Shown here in pieces: positions 18,301-25,741 of a stretch of DNA of 64,000 nucleotides (position 1 is the stretch's first letter; each line of letters begins with the position of its first letter). The notes under the pieces were generated by a model, which was given only the letters and a program-made list of their open reading frames with translations, ran no database searches and had not been told where the DNA came from. The stretch is from Massilia cavernae (GTDB lineage: Bacteria > Pseudomonadota > Gammaproteobacteria > Burkholderiales > Burkholderiaceae_D): the NCBI RefSeq assembly GCF_003590855.1, contig NZ_QYUP01000071.1, forward strand, positions 1-64,000. The letters run 5' to 3'. Both the position numbers and the translations under genes were made by a program.

Positions 18301-19237
18301 CCTGTGCGTCATCGGCCATCGCGCCAAAACGCGACGCCATGGCGGCGGTACCGCCCAGGGGACGCTTCTCGCTCCAGCTGCGCATGCCGTCGCGGCTGTC
18401 CGCATACCAGGCGCGCTCGCCGCCAGCGTATAACCGCCAGCCGCCGCTGGCCAGGCGCACCAGCGCCGACGGGCGCAGGCCCGTGCCCAGGACGGCCAGT
18501 CCTGCTTCGGTGTCGATGCGCCACGGTCCCGCCAGCGATGCGGCGCGGGCCAGCACCAGCCGACCGCTGCGGCCGTCACGCGCTACCGCCGCGTAGCCTT
18601 CGCCGTCCGCCACAACGGCGCTGTCGAGGTAGCCGTCGTCCAGGCCGCGCATCGGTGCCGCGGCCGACCAGCGCGAAAAGCCTTCGTCGGGCGTGATCAC
18701 GCGGGCGCCGCCTGCCGGCAGCGTCACGACCACTTTCGGGCTGCCGTCGCGGTCGCGCACCCACCGGGCCGAGCGCACGGGTCCCGGCCCCAGCTGCACC
18801 TCGCGCACGAACTCCCAGCGCCGCAGGTCGGTCGAGCGTGCCAGGCCGAAGCCGCCGCCGGGCGTGCCGCTGGCATAGACCAGATAGTAGCGGCCGTCGC
18901 TGTGGCGCATGAGCGAAGGATCGCCGAGCGTGCCCGTGGGCGGCGACCAGGTTTCGGACGCCAGCGAGGTGAAAGCAATGCCGTCGTGCGAAGCGAGCAC
19001 GCTGAGCGCATTGGCGGCGCCCGCCGTCTGCGCCGGCATCAGGATGACCTGCGCCCCACGCGTAGGTGCTTGCGTATCGGCGGCGCCGGCCCGCAGGCCG
19101 GAACCTTGCGGAATGCCGAGTTCCTGGGCCGGGGCTGCGCCCGCCAGAAGCGCGGCCAGCATGGCGACCGCGGCGCCGGCTGCGCGCACGCAGCGAGTCC
19201 GGCGAAGCATGCACAGGCGTGTCGTTGCTCGGTTCAT
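15374..19237 (-). CDS. Beta-galactosidase (GH35) with N-terminal GH43-like propeller
   Basis: A 1287-residue secreted enzyme, far longer than typical bacterial GH35 proteins. Signal peptide to about residue 38. Residues about 45-315 form a GH43/GH32-like propeller (LGDPSLMRHSDGRYYLVYASG, repeated RSTDLRRW-type blades). The GH35 barrel starts near 325 (SGEIHPFRLP, ARTGPYVNAELSGGGYPGW), with acid/base Glu482 in LENELG and the likely nucleophile Glu588 in AAELGGG. C-terminal jelly rolls end with VFVNG/NMGQF-type motifs. It probably removes galactose from RG-I galactan side chains. The first bases and signal peptide resemble those of the TonB receptor gene. It starts 24 bp after the broken GH43 gene. 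Confidence 0.85.
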   Translation of the reverse strand: MNRATTRLCMLRRTRCVRAAGAAVAMLAALLAGAAPAQELGIPQGSGLRAGAADTQAPTRGAQVILMPAQTAGAANALSVLASHDGIAFTSLASETWSPPTGTLGDPSLMRHSDGRYYLVYASGTPGGGFGLARSTDLRRWEFVREVQLGPGPVRSARWVRDRDGSPKVVVTLPAGGARVITPDEGFSRWSAAAPMRGLDDGYLDSAVVADGEGYAAVARDGRSGRLVLARAASLAGPWRIDTEAGLAVLGTGLRPSALVRLASGGWRLYAGGERAWYADSRDGMRSWSEKRPLGGTAAMASRFGAMADDAQALATAIGPKGRPQAVSWDQYSLKIDGKRVVVWSGEIHPFRLPNPSLWRDVIQKMKALGFNGVAFYFDWGYHSPAPGVYDFSGVRNVERALQIAEEEGMYVIARTGPYVNAELSGGGYPGWMLRNRAEARTDDPVYLAAVDEWMTQVNAIIARHQVTDGGGTVIAYQLENELGKVEPKHERQMEHLARKARADGIRVPFFHNAAGRLPDWTPKGSSAPWANPGPTDLYAFDGYPGGSCDVHANPSGANKAPDWGIYGSAGPRAGALSSPGTPGFAAELGGGWFDYWGSNGTYGCTAERQGKGYQRVFYGTNLINRITIHNIYMTFGGTSWGWLAGPVVYTSYDYGAAISEDRGLRPKAYALKQQGMFVQAAEQVLAEMDKGPELAPAGGKVKVYHNVNRRLGTHVLFAAHNPADGQGEERFSVHLATRDGTYTIASRLRGQDARMLLAAYAMERQHLVYSTSQLQTHFRNGERDIVLLHGPDLMEGETVLRYAGAPTVEVLAGQVTSRWDAARGDLVLNYMHDGLARVRITGGGRAPMLLLLADETTSLRFWAQETGAGKALQLTPALVRSATLAGGKLALRGDAGEDSDIEIWGPAFDAASFNGQELALTRQPDGSVHAGTVKGPDAVRLPDFGKLAWKRRMDSLEAAPGFDDSGWTQADRRPSAAQTWSMPERGQPTLSMSDYGFHHGDVWYRGRFTASDAKANQLELFYGAGGAGMIQVWIDGRFVGQHELDVGRSFPETTDSVKFALGDLRPGEHVIAVMVRNNSHNWNLMADDFHREARGLISASLTGRGGQRFAVPIAWRIQGRRGGEELLDRVRGPMNNGGLYGEREGWHLPSALDRGWQAARITDAPPAPGTYWLRTRFRLDLPRGHDIQLGLAFGDTSRPRSERENRVLIFVNGWNMGQFIAHIGPQRTFVIPPGILNPHGENTVALAVTSDGRADNALEPVKLVNLRSARGGVEFEMVESPAHARP

Positions 19238-19260
19238 CGTGTTGTCTCCTTGGGGCGGCT
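19217..19260 (-). repeat. Leader/start-region repeat shared with the TonB receptor gene, copy 1
   Basis: This 44-bp stretch around the GH35 start codon differs from 23490-23536 by only a few substitutions and the length of a G run. It spans the Shine-Dalgarno, the start codon and the first codons of the signal peptide. Similarity continues weakly through the signal peptide (both proteins begin MNRxTTR and share TRC). Confidence 0.7.
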
Positions 19261-19261
19261 G

Positions 19262-20280
19262 TTATTGGTGTGACGGCGCATCGGCTACCGGCTCGCCGAA
19301 GTCCGGCAAGCCGTCGGGACGCCAGCGGATCGCCTGGGCGCGCGTGTGGCGGTTCGGGTCGCGCAACGGTTCGCCGGCGATGTCACGGTAATTGCGGGCA
19401 TGGTAGACCAGGATGTCGGTCTTGCCGTCCGGGCTGGTGGTGAACCGGGACCATATTGGCCGGTCGCGGCGCTGCTGCGCAGTACCGGCGCCGCCGACTT
19501 GGTCCACGACGCCGGGTCGAGCAGGTCGGCGCCGGCCGGCGCGCTGAGCAGACCGAGCGCATAGCTGGCGTCGGTCGCGCTGGCCGAATACGTCAGCAGC
19601 ACTCGGCCATTCCTGACCAGCACCGCGGGCGCTTCGTTAACCTCGTGGCCGATCTTCTCCCACGGATGTTCCGGACGCGTCAGCAGCACGGCCGGCGCGC
19701 GGATCGTCAAAGGCCCGTCCATTCCGGCAAGGTAGATGTTGGTGGCCTTGCCGCCGCCGGGCGCACGCTGGGTCCAGGCCAGGTAGCGCTGGCCGCGGTG
19801 CACGAAGGTGGTCGGGTCGAGCGCGAAGCTCTCCCATCCGGTCCGGAGCTGCCCGCGCTCCACCCACTGCCCTTCCATCGGATCGTCGGCGGCGTTCTCC
19901 AGCACGTACAGGCGGATGTCCCACACCCTGTCGGCGCGCCCCGCACTGAAGTACAGGTACCATTTTCCGTCGATGCGGTGCAGTTCCGGCGCCCAGATGT
20001 GCGCGCCCATCGCGCCGCTGGCGTGCTTGCGCCACACTGTCTTTGCCTCTGCCGCGCCCAACGCATCGAGCGTGCGCGCGCGGCGCAGCTCGATGCGGTC
20101 GTACTCGGGCACGGTGGCGGTGAAGTAGTACCAGCCGTCCGCGTGCAGGGTGACGTGGGGATCGGCGCGCTGGCGCACCAGCGGATTGGCGAACCCGGTG
20201 TCGCCGGCCGTGGCCGGCGGGTGGGCGGACAACGCGGCCAGCAAGGCGCCGGCGGCGGCCATCAGTTTGCCAGGCTTCAT
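19262..20280 (-). pseudogene. GH43 family glycosidase, frameshifted by a small deletion
   Basis: The gene starts at 20280 (GAGG 7 bp upstream) with a Sec signal peptide and a GH43 propeller: RADPHVTLHADGWYYFTAT (catalytic-base Asp region), GAHIWAPELHRIDGKWYLYF, GHEVNEAPAVL (acid Glu region). At about 19444/19445 the frame breaks. The upstream frame reads AATGQYGPG and then nonsense; the -/+1 frame resumes with FTTSPDGKTDILVYHARNY and ends properly at 19262. Compared with the usual family sequence GPGHNSFT, the HNS codons plus one base are missing, consistent with a 10-bp deletion. The loss removes a conserved active-site motif and about 60 C-terminal residues from the frame. Sequencing error is less likely than for a single-base change but is not excluded. 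Confidence 0.8.
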
Positions 20281-20342
20281 GGAAACCTCACGTAAGAAAG
20301 CCAGTCACCGCGAGATGACTGGCAATGGAGACGCCAGAAAAA

Positions 20343-23300
20343 TCAGAGCTTGACCGACATGCTGAGGAAGTAACGGCGTCCCGACCAGGCCAGCTCGTTG
20401 ACGCGGAACCGGTCGCCGGCGTCCGTCCTCTGCGACTCGTCGGTCAGGTTCTTCCCTTCCAGCGAGAAGGTGACATTGTCGCTGTAGCGCCACTGGACCT
20501 TCGCGTCGAGGAAGCCGGTCTTCTCTTGGAATACCGGGTTACCCGAGACGTCGTTCGAGCCGGTGAAGAAGCGGTCGCGATAGCTGTAGGCCAGGCGTGC
20601 GTTGATTGGCCCCTGGTCATACCACAGCGACAGGTTATAGGCGTTGCGCGACATGCCCGGGTAAGGCAGCACCGTGCCGTCCAGGATGTTCAGGCGCTCG
20701 GTACCCTTCGCATAGCTGAAGTCCATGCGAGTGTAGTTGGCGTCGATGCCGAAGCCGCCCAGCCACCCTGGCAGGAAAGTCAGCGCCGTGCGTCCGGCCA
20801 GTTCGACGCCCTTGGTCGTTGCGCCCTTGCCGTTGATGGCCTGGGTCACGTCGAAGCGCTGGCCGTCGTGGAACAGGTCCACGCCCCTGACCAGCACCCG
20901 CTCCATCACGTAGCTCGAGATGTCCTTCTTGAACAGGGCCAGCGACAGCTGGCTGTCCCGGCTCGGGTAGTACTCGAAGCTCAGGTCAGTGTTCGTCGAA
21001 CGGTATGGCTTCAGGTCCGGATTGCCGGCGGTGCAGTCGTCGGTGCCGTCGCCGCCGAACTGCGGGTTGCCGCTGTTCAGGGTGCAGGTCGCGTTCGGGG
21101 CCAGCAGGTCGATGCGCGGACGCGCCATCGCCTTGGCCCAGCCGACGCGGGCGAGCAGCTTGTTGTCGATGAACCAGAACGCGCCGTTGAAGCTCGGGAG
21201 CACGTCGTTGTAGGTGTTCTCGACGGTGGACACCGCATTGCTCACGACCACGTCGGTGAAGGTCGACGCCCCCGGAGCGGTTTCGTTGCGCACCTGGTAG
21301 CGGGCCATGCCCGAGGAGCGGTCGCGGGTGCGGCTGTAGCGCACCCCGATGTTGCCGTCCACCTCGTAGCCGAACAGCTGGGTCGCATAGTCCAGGCGCA
21401 GGTAGGTCGACGCGATCCGTTCGTCCACCGCGAAAACCGGGATCTGCTGGTAGATCTTGCCATCGCTGCCCGGCGCGGAGAACAGATAGGCATGGTTGAA
21501 GTTCGAGGTATCGAAGAACGGCACGGCGTTCGCATACACCGGCGACATCCAGCCCGAGGGCATGCCCGAGACCTTGTCGTAGCCGTCGAAGAAAGTGCCC
21601 GGCGAGCGTCCCATTACCGCACTCACCAGGCCGGCCATCTGGGCCGCGTTCAGGTAGCGCGTGGCGAAGCTCGAGTTGATGAAGCTCTGGGGGTCGTTGG
21701 GGCGCTGGGCTGAGCCGGTGTAGAGCGGATCGTAGACCGCGGTCTGATTCACGTTGGCGCCGCGCACGTTGATGTCGTCCGCGGTCGAGCTGAGGTTGGC
21801 GCCGGTGCTTGCCAGGTAGCCGCCGGCCGCGTACTGCGAGGACTCGGCCTTGCGCCCCTGGGCGCCGAACAGGACCTTGGTGAAGAACGGCGTCTTCAGC
21901 CGATACTTGAGGTCGAGCTTGACCTGGTCTTCGGCATTTTTGGTTTCGCTCGGACGGTACTGCAGCTGGGCCTGGACGTACGAGTTCGGGCTGTCCGGGC
22001 TGTAGCCGGCCGGGAAGTCGAAGTGCGGCAGGCCCTGTTGGTCCAGCGTGACCTTCAGGCCGGGCGCGTTCTGGGTCAGCACGATGCTGTTGCTGTCGCT
22101 GTCATGGTGCGACTTGGAGGTGCCGAACAGGCCCTCGACCTCGAGGCGGTCGCGCTTGAAGTTGAAGCCCGAGGACGCGTAGCGCGAATCGATGTCGAGC
22201 TGGAAGTCGCGCGCGGAGCTGCTGAAGGCGCCCTGGCCGCCCTGTCCGGCCGCGAACAGGCACTGGCCTACGGTGTACGAGGTGACGTGGTGGTTCTGCA
22301 CCACCATGCCTGCCGGCGCGGCCGTCGGCGCGGTACAGCGCCCGGCGGTGGACGGCACCCCGGTCGCCGCGTTGTACACCGGCGCCGTGCCGGTGTTGGC
22401 CAGGCGCGCCGTGTTGGCGAATTCGGTGCCGAAGTTGCGGTCGTTCAGGCGCTGGCGCTGCGTGTTGGCCTGATAGGTGGCCCAGACATTGAATTCCTTG
22501 CTGAACGCGTACTGGGCGGTGAGCTCGCCCGACGAGCGCTTGTGGTCGCGGGTCCAGATGCCGTAGCGGGCAATGCCCGGCGAATAGTCGAACCACTGCC
22601 TGCGGCAGGCGGTCTGCTGGGCCGCGCTCAGGCCAGGCGTAGCGCATCCGGCCACGCTGCCGATCGCCGCCAGCGTCGGGTCGGTGCTGGTCACGGTCTT
22701 CTCGGGCGAGAGGTCCCAGTCCTGCAGGAAGCGCCACGAGGTATTGCGCGCGTAGTCGTTGCGGGTCAGGACCTCGTCGTAGACGATGTTGGCCATCAGG
22801 CCCAGCTTGCCGTCGAAGTACTTGTCGGCCATGTAGAGATTGGCGCGCGGCTGCACGCCGCCGCGCGAGGTCGCATGCTCGGCCGAGACGGTGGTGCCGA
22901 TGGTCGGCTTCTTGAAGTCGAGCGGCTTGCGCGTCTTGATGAGCACGGTGCCGCCCACGCCGCCTTCAGTCATGTCGGCCGTGATGCCTTTAAAGACGTC
23001 GATCGAACCGATCAGTTCGGACGCCAGTTCGCGCAGTTCCGCGCCGCGGCCGGCGCCGCCATTGGTGCCCAGCACCGACATCCCGTTGATCTCGATGCGG
23101 TTCAGGTCCGGCTCCACGCCGCGGATCGATACCTGCGAGCCCTCGCCGAAGTCGCGCGACAGCTGCACGCCGGTCACGCGCGCCAGGGCCTCGCCGACGT
23201 TCTTGTCGGGGAACTGGCCGATGTCCTCGGCCACGATCGAGTCGGATACCGTGCTGGCACGCAGCTTGCGGTCGATCGCCGACGCCACCGATCGGCGGGT

Positions 23301-23510
23301 GCCGAAAACCTGGACAACAATAGGTGCGGCCTGCTCGCCGCTGGTAGTGGCCGACGGGCTGTCGGAAGCGGCGGCCGCGGGCGCCGCCGCACCTTGCGCG
23401 GATTGCTGGGCCAGCGCGCCATGGGCGGCCAGCAGGGCGATTACTGCTGCTACTGCGCGCGCGCAGCGGGTTGGATAAAGCACATGCGTGCGTGTCGTTG
23501 TTCGGTTCAT
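20343..23510 (-). CDS. TonB-dependent receptor for pectic oligosaccharides
   Basis: A 1055-residue outer-membrane receptor. The start at 23510 is set by AGGAG 8 bp upstream and by the signal peptide (to about residue 36). The plug domain is clear: IVAEDIGQFPDKNVGEAL, QVSIRGVEPDLNRIEING, GSIDVFKGITADMTEGGVGG. The protein ends in a typical barrel strand with hydrophobic/aromatic alternation (RRYFLSMSVKL). No SusD-like partner is encoded nearby, as usual for proteobacterial receptors. Embedded among RG-I enzymes, it most likely imports RG-I oligosaccharides; the ligand is inferred. Operator site 3 lies 103 bp upstream of the start. Confidence 0.88.
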   Translation of the reverse strand: MNRTTTRTHVLYPTRCARAVAAVIALLAAHGALAQQSAQGAAAPAAAASDSPSATTSGEQAAPIVVQVFGTRRSVASAIDRKLRASTVSDSIVAEDIGQFPDKNVGEALARVTGVQLSRDFGEGSQVSIRGVEPDLNRIEINGMSVLGTNGGAGRGAELRELASELIGSIDVFKGITADMTEGGVGGTVLIKTRKPLDFKKPTIGTTVSAEHATSRGGVQPRANLYMADKYFDGKLGLMANIVYDEVLTRNDYARNTSWRFLQDWDLSPEKTVTSTDPTLAAIGSVAGCATPGLSAAQQTACRRQWFDYSPGIARYGIWTRDHKRSSGELTAQYAFSKEFNVWATYQANTQRQRLNDRNFGTEFANTARLANTGTAPVYNAATGVPSTAGRCTAPTAAPAGMVVQNHHVTSYTVGQCLFAAGQGGQGAFSSSARDFQLDIDSRYASSGFNFKRDRLEVEGLFGTSKSHHDSDSNSIVLTQNAPGLKVTLDQQGLPHFDFPAGYSPDSPNSYVQAQLQYRPSETKNAEDQVKLDLKYRLKTPFFTKVLFGAQGRKAESSQYAAGGYLASTGANLSSTADDINVRGANVNQTAVYDPLYTGSAQRPNDPQSFINSSFATRYLNAAQMAGLVSAVMGRSPGTFFDGYDKVSGMPSGWMSPVYANAVPFFDTSNFNHAYLFSAPGSDGKIYQQIPVFAVDERIASTYLRLDYATQLFGYEVDGNIGVRYSRTRDRSSGMARYQVRNETAPGASTFTDVVVSNAVSTVENTYNDVLPSFNGAFWFIDNKLLARVGWAKAMARPRIDLLAPNATCTLNSGNPQFGGDGTDDCTAGNPDLKPYRSTNTDLSFEYYPSRDSQLSLALFKKDISSYVMERVLVRGVDLFHDGQRFDVTQAINGKGATTKGVELAGRTALTFLPGWLGGFGIDANYTRMDFSYAKGTERLNILDGTVLPYPGMSRNAYNLSLWYDQGPINARLAYSYRDRFFTGSNDVSGNPVFQEKTGFLDAKVQWRYSDNVTFSLEGKNLTDESQRTDAGDRFRVNELAWSGRRYFLSMSVKL

Positions 23511-23536
23511 CGTGTTATCTCCTCGGGGGGGCGGCT
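23490..23536 (-). repeat. Leader/start-region repeat shared with the GH35 gene, copy 2
   Basis: Near-identical partner of 19217-19260 around the TonB receptor start codon, with a longer G run. The bases upstream of 23540 do not resemble those upstream of the GH35 gene, so the shared part is limited to the ribosome binding site, start codon and signal-peptide coding region. Confidence 0.7.
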
Positions 23537-23859
23537 TTTGTGGTGTGGTGCTGCTCTGCCGTGAAAGCATTCTATGTGCGCGAACTTCCGTCGTTACACC
23601 GTGCATCGAAAAAATCACGGCGCTGATCGAATCTGACGCAACAGCGCACGCAGGCGATCAACTGGATGAGAATTTCGAGCGCCTGCCTGCGGTTTGCGCG
23701 CGATCCGTGCAAAGATCGCGCGTGCATGACAAAAGGACGCCACTTCGCCATGACCACAAGAGCTTCACGGTTGGTCGGCGGCCGGCGGCGCAGGTACACG
23801 GCCATGGGAGCTCAGACGATTCTGCTGTCCCGGCCGGTGCAATCCTTAGTGGCCTTTAA
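23511..23859. other. Intergenic region upstream of the TonB receptor
   Basis: About 350 bp without a convincing gene, between the end of the GH2 gene and the TonB receptor start. It holds operator site 3 (23613-23628) and the start of the shared leader repeat. No clear terminator or other structure was recognised. Confidence 0.6.
23613..23628. promoter_or_regulatory. Candidate operator AATCA-N6-TGATC, site 3
   Basis: AATCACGGCGCTGATC, 103 bp upstream of the TonB receptor start codon; its half-sites are identical to those of sites 1 and 5 while the spacer is unrelated, which argues for a protein-binding palindrome rather than a copied repeat. Confidence 0.55.
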
Positions 23860-25707
23860 TTATTTGCTGCGATAGTAATCGGCCAGTACGCCGAATGCCT
23901 GCTTGGGCACACCTGTTTCGGACAGGAGCCCCTTGCGGTTCCAGCCGTTCTGAAAGACAGGGTGTTCGCGCCGCGGCGACCGGAAGTCCTTCAGGATCCA
24001 GGGCGACATGCCTCGCACGGTTGGGATCTTGTCCGCCATGGCCAGCGTCTTGCGATAATACTCAGCCTGGTATTCCTCGGTGAATTTCTTGTTGCCATCA
24101 TCCCGGTAGCCCGCCAGCGCGTCTGCGCCGAATTCAGAAAGTATCAACGGCCTATTGCCAGGCACTTGCCACCTGAGGCCAGGTAGCGCATTCAAGGTAT
24201 CGTTGCCGTACCAGCCGGCGTAAGTATTGACCGCAAGGACATCGAGCTTATCAACCAGCGGATCCTGAATCGCCATCACCTCATTGCCATCGACGGTGCG
24301 GCGCTCTACCAGTAGCGCAGCACTGATCAGCCGCGTAGGGTCGAGTGCGCGGACATTATCAGCCATCGCGCTATGAAAGCGCGTCCGCGGTTCCGACACT
24401 GGCGTCTCGTTGCCCACGCTCCACAGGATGACGGATGCCCGATTGCGATCGCGGTAGACGGCTTCAGCCTGCATCACCAAGGCCTTGCGCAGCACCGCAG
24501 GATTTTCCCAGTCTACCGTCCAGTACACCGGTATCTCGCTCCATACCAGCAAGCCTATTTCGTCCGCCAGGCGTAGCGTAACCTCCGAGTGCGGGTAGTG
24601 CGACAGACGTACATAGTTTCCATGCAAGCCATATTTGATTTGATGGAGAAGTGCCCGCGACGCCGGCTCCGTCATATTGCGCGCAGGATTGGGGCCGAAC
24701 TCTTCCTCGTGCAGCGAGATCCCGCGTAAAAAGATCGGCTTACCGTTCAGCAGGATCTGGTTGCCCTGGACGGCAATCGTGCGGAAGCCGATGCGGTCGC
24801 GCAACGCATCGCCCGCTGCGCTGAACTGGACGTCGTACAAGCTTGGCTTCTCTGGTGTCCAGCGCTCGAGTGCAGCCGGGACCTTGATGTCGAAAACGGC
24901 CCGGCCCGCCCCATCGGTAACCGCGGCAGCGGTTGCGAGCGCACCGATCTTTACGCTGACGCGTTGACGTGCCGCCTGTGGTCCCTGCAGACGTACTTCG
25001 CCGGAAATGCGACCGTTCTTCTGCAGGCTGAGCGTCGCGTCATCAATAAAGGTCGCCGGTGTAATGATCAGGCGCACCGGGCGCGTGATGCCGCCATACA
25101 GGTCCCAGTCGGTGATGAAGGTTGGAATCGACTGGGCGTCATGTGTCGAATCGACGCCGACCGTCAGGCGGTTGTCACCGGCCCGCAACGCATCGGTGAC
25201 TTCCAGGACGAAGGGCGTGAACCCACCTTCGTGCTTACCGATTTCCTTGCCGTTGAGATATACGTAAGCTCGGTAGTTGACAGCTTCGAAGCGCAGGAAG
25301 GCGCGGCTGCCTTGCAATGGCCGTGACTTGAACTTGCGCTGGAACCACATCAAGCCATCGTAATAGCGCAAGGTCGCATCGGCGGCGTTCCAGGCGCCCG
25401 GTACGTTGATGAGCGGTCCACGGTCCAGGTCGAACTCGAAAAAATCGCTGCCGCTGCGGGCCTCCTGGGCCGCGACATCGATATCACGGTAACGCTGCAT
25501 GCGTGATTTGGCGACCCAGCCGTTGATATCGGTAAGGCCTGTACGATAAAGATCCTTGGAATACGTCCACTGCCCCGAGAGATCCTGGCTGTCGCGATGC
25601 TGTGCCGCCGTGAGAAGAAACGCAGGGCGTAGGTCTTGCGCGCCTGCTGGCATACTGGCGACAACCCAGGCAATGAGTAGGAATAACGCGGTAATAAAAT
25701 TCTTCAT
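23860..25707 (-). CDS. Beta-glucuronidase-like glycosidase (GH2)
   Basis: A 615-residue exported GH2 enzyme: signal peptide to about residue 23, sugar-binding jelly roll, immunoglobulin-like domain, then the TIM barrel. The acid/base Glu is in SVGNE and the nucleophile in LILSEFGAD. Near the C-terminus GWNRKGLL contains the NxK motif that binds the uronate carboxylate in beta-glucuronidases, which favours glucuronidase over galactosidase activity. RG-I side chains can carry glucuronic acid, so this fits the locus. It follows the second PL26 gene by 34 bp in the same orientation and is probably cotranscribed with it. Confidence 0.85.
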   Translation of the reverse strand: MKNFITALFLLIAWVVASMPAGAQDLRPAFLLTAAQHRDSQDLSGQWTYSKDLYRTGLTDINGWVAKSRMQRYRDIDVAAQEARSGSDFFEFDLDRGPLINVPGAWNAADATLRYYDGLMWFQRKFKSRPLQGSRAFLRFEAVNYRAYVYLNGKEIGKHEGGFTPFVLEVTDALRAGDNRLTVGVDSTHDAQSIPTFITDWDLYGGITRPVRLIITPATFIDDATLSLQKNGRISGEVRLQGPQAARQRVSVKIGALATAAAVTDGAGRAVFDIKVPAALERWTPEKPSLYDVQFSAAGDALRDRIGFRTIAVQGNQILLNGKPIFLRGISLHEEEFGPNPARNMTEPASRALLHQIKYGLHGNYVRLSHYPHSEVTLRLADEIGLLVWSEIPVYWTVDWENPAVLRKALVMQAEAVYRDRNRASVILWSVGNETPVSEPRTRFHSAMADNVRALDPTRLISAALLVERRTVDGNEVMAIQDPLVDKLDVLAVNTYAGWYGNDTLNALPGLRWQVPGNRPLILSEFGADALAGYRDDGNKKFTEEYQAEYYRKTLAMADKIPTVRGMSPWILKDFRSPRREHPVFQNGWNRKGLLSETGVPKQAFGVLADYYRSK

Positions 25708-25741
25708 GGATGGGTGATGAGGTAAAGTAACAGATCAACGA

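Noticed and set aside
20343-23510. SusC/SusD pair
   Set aside because: No SusD-like lipoprotein is encoded nearby; the receptor is a proteobacterial-type TonB-dependent receptor acting alone.
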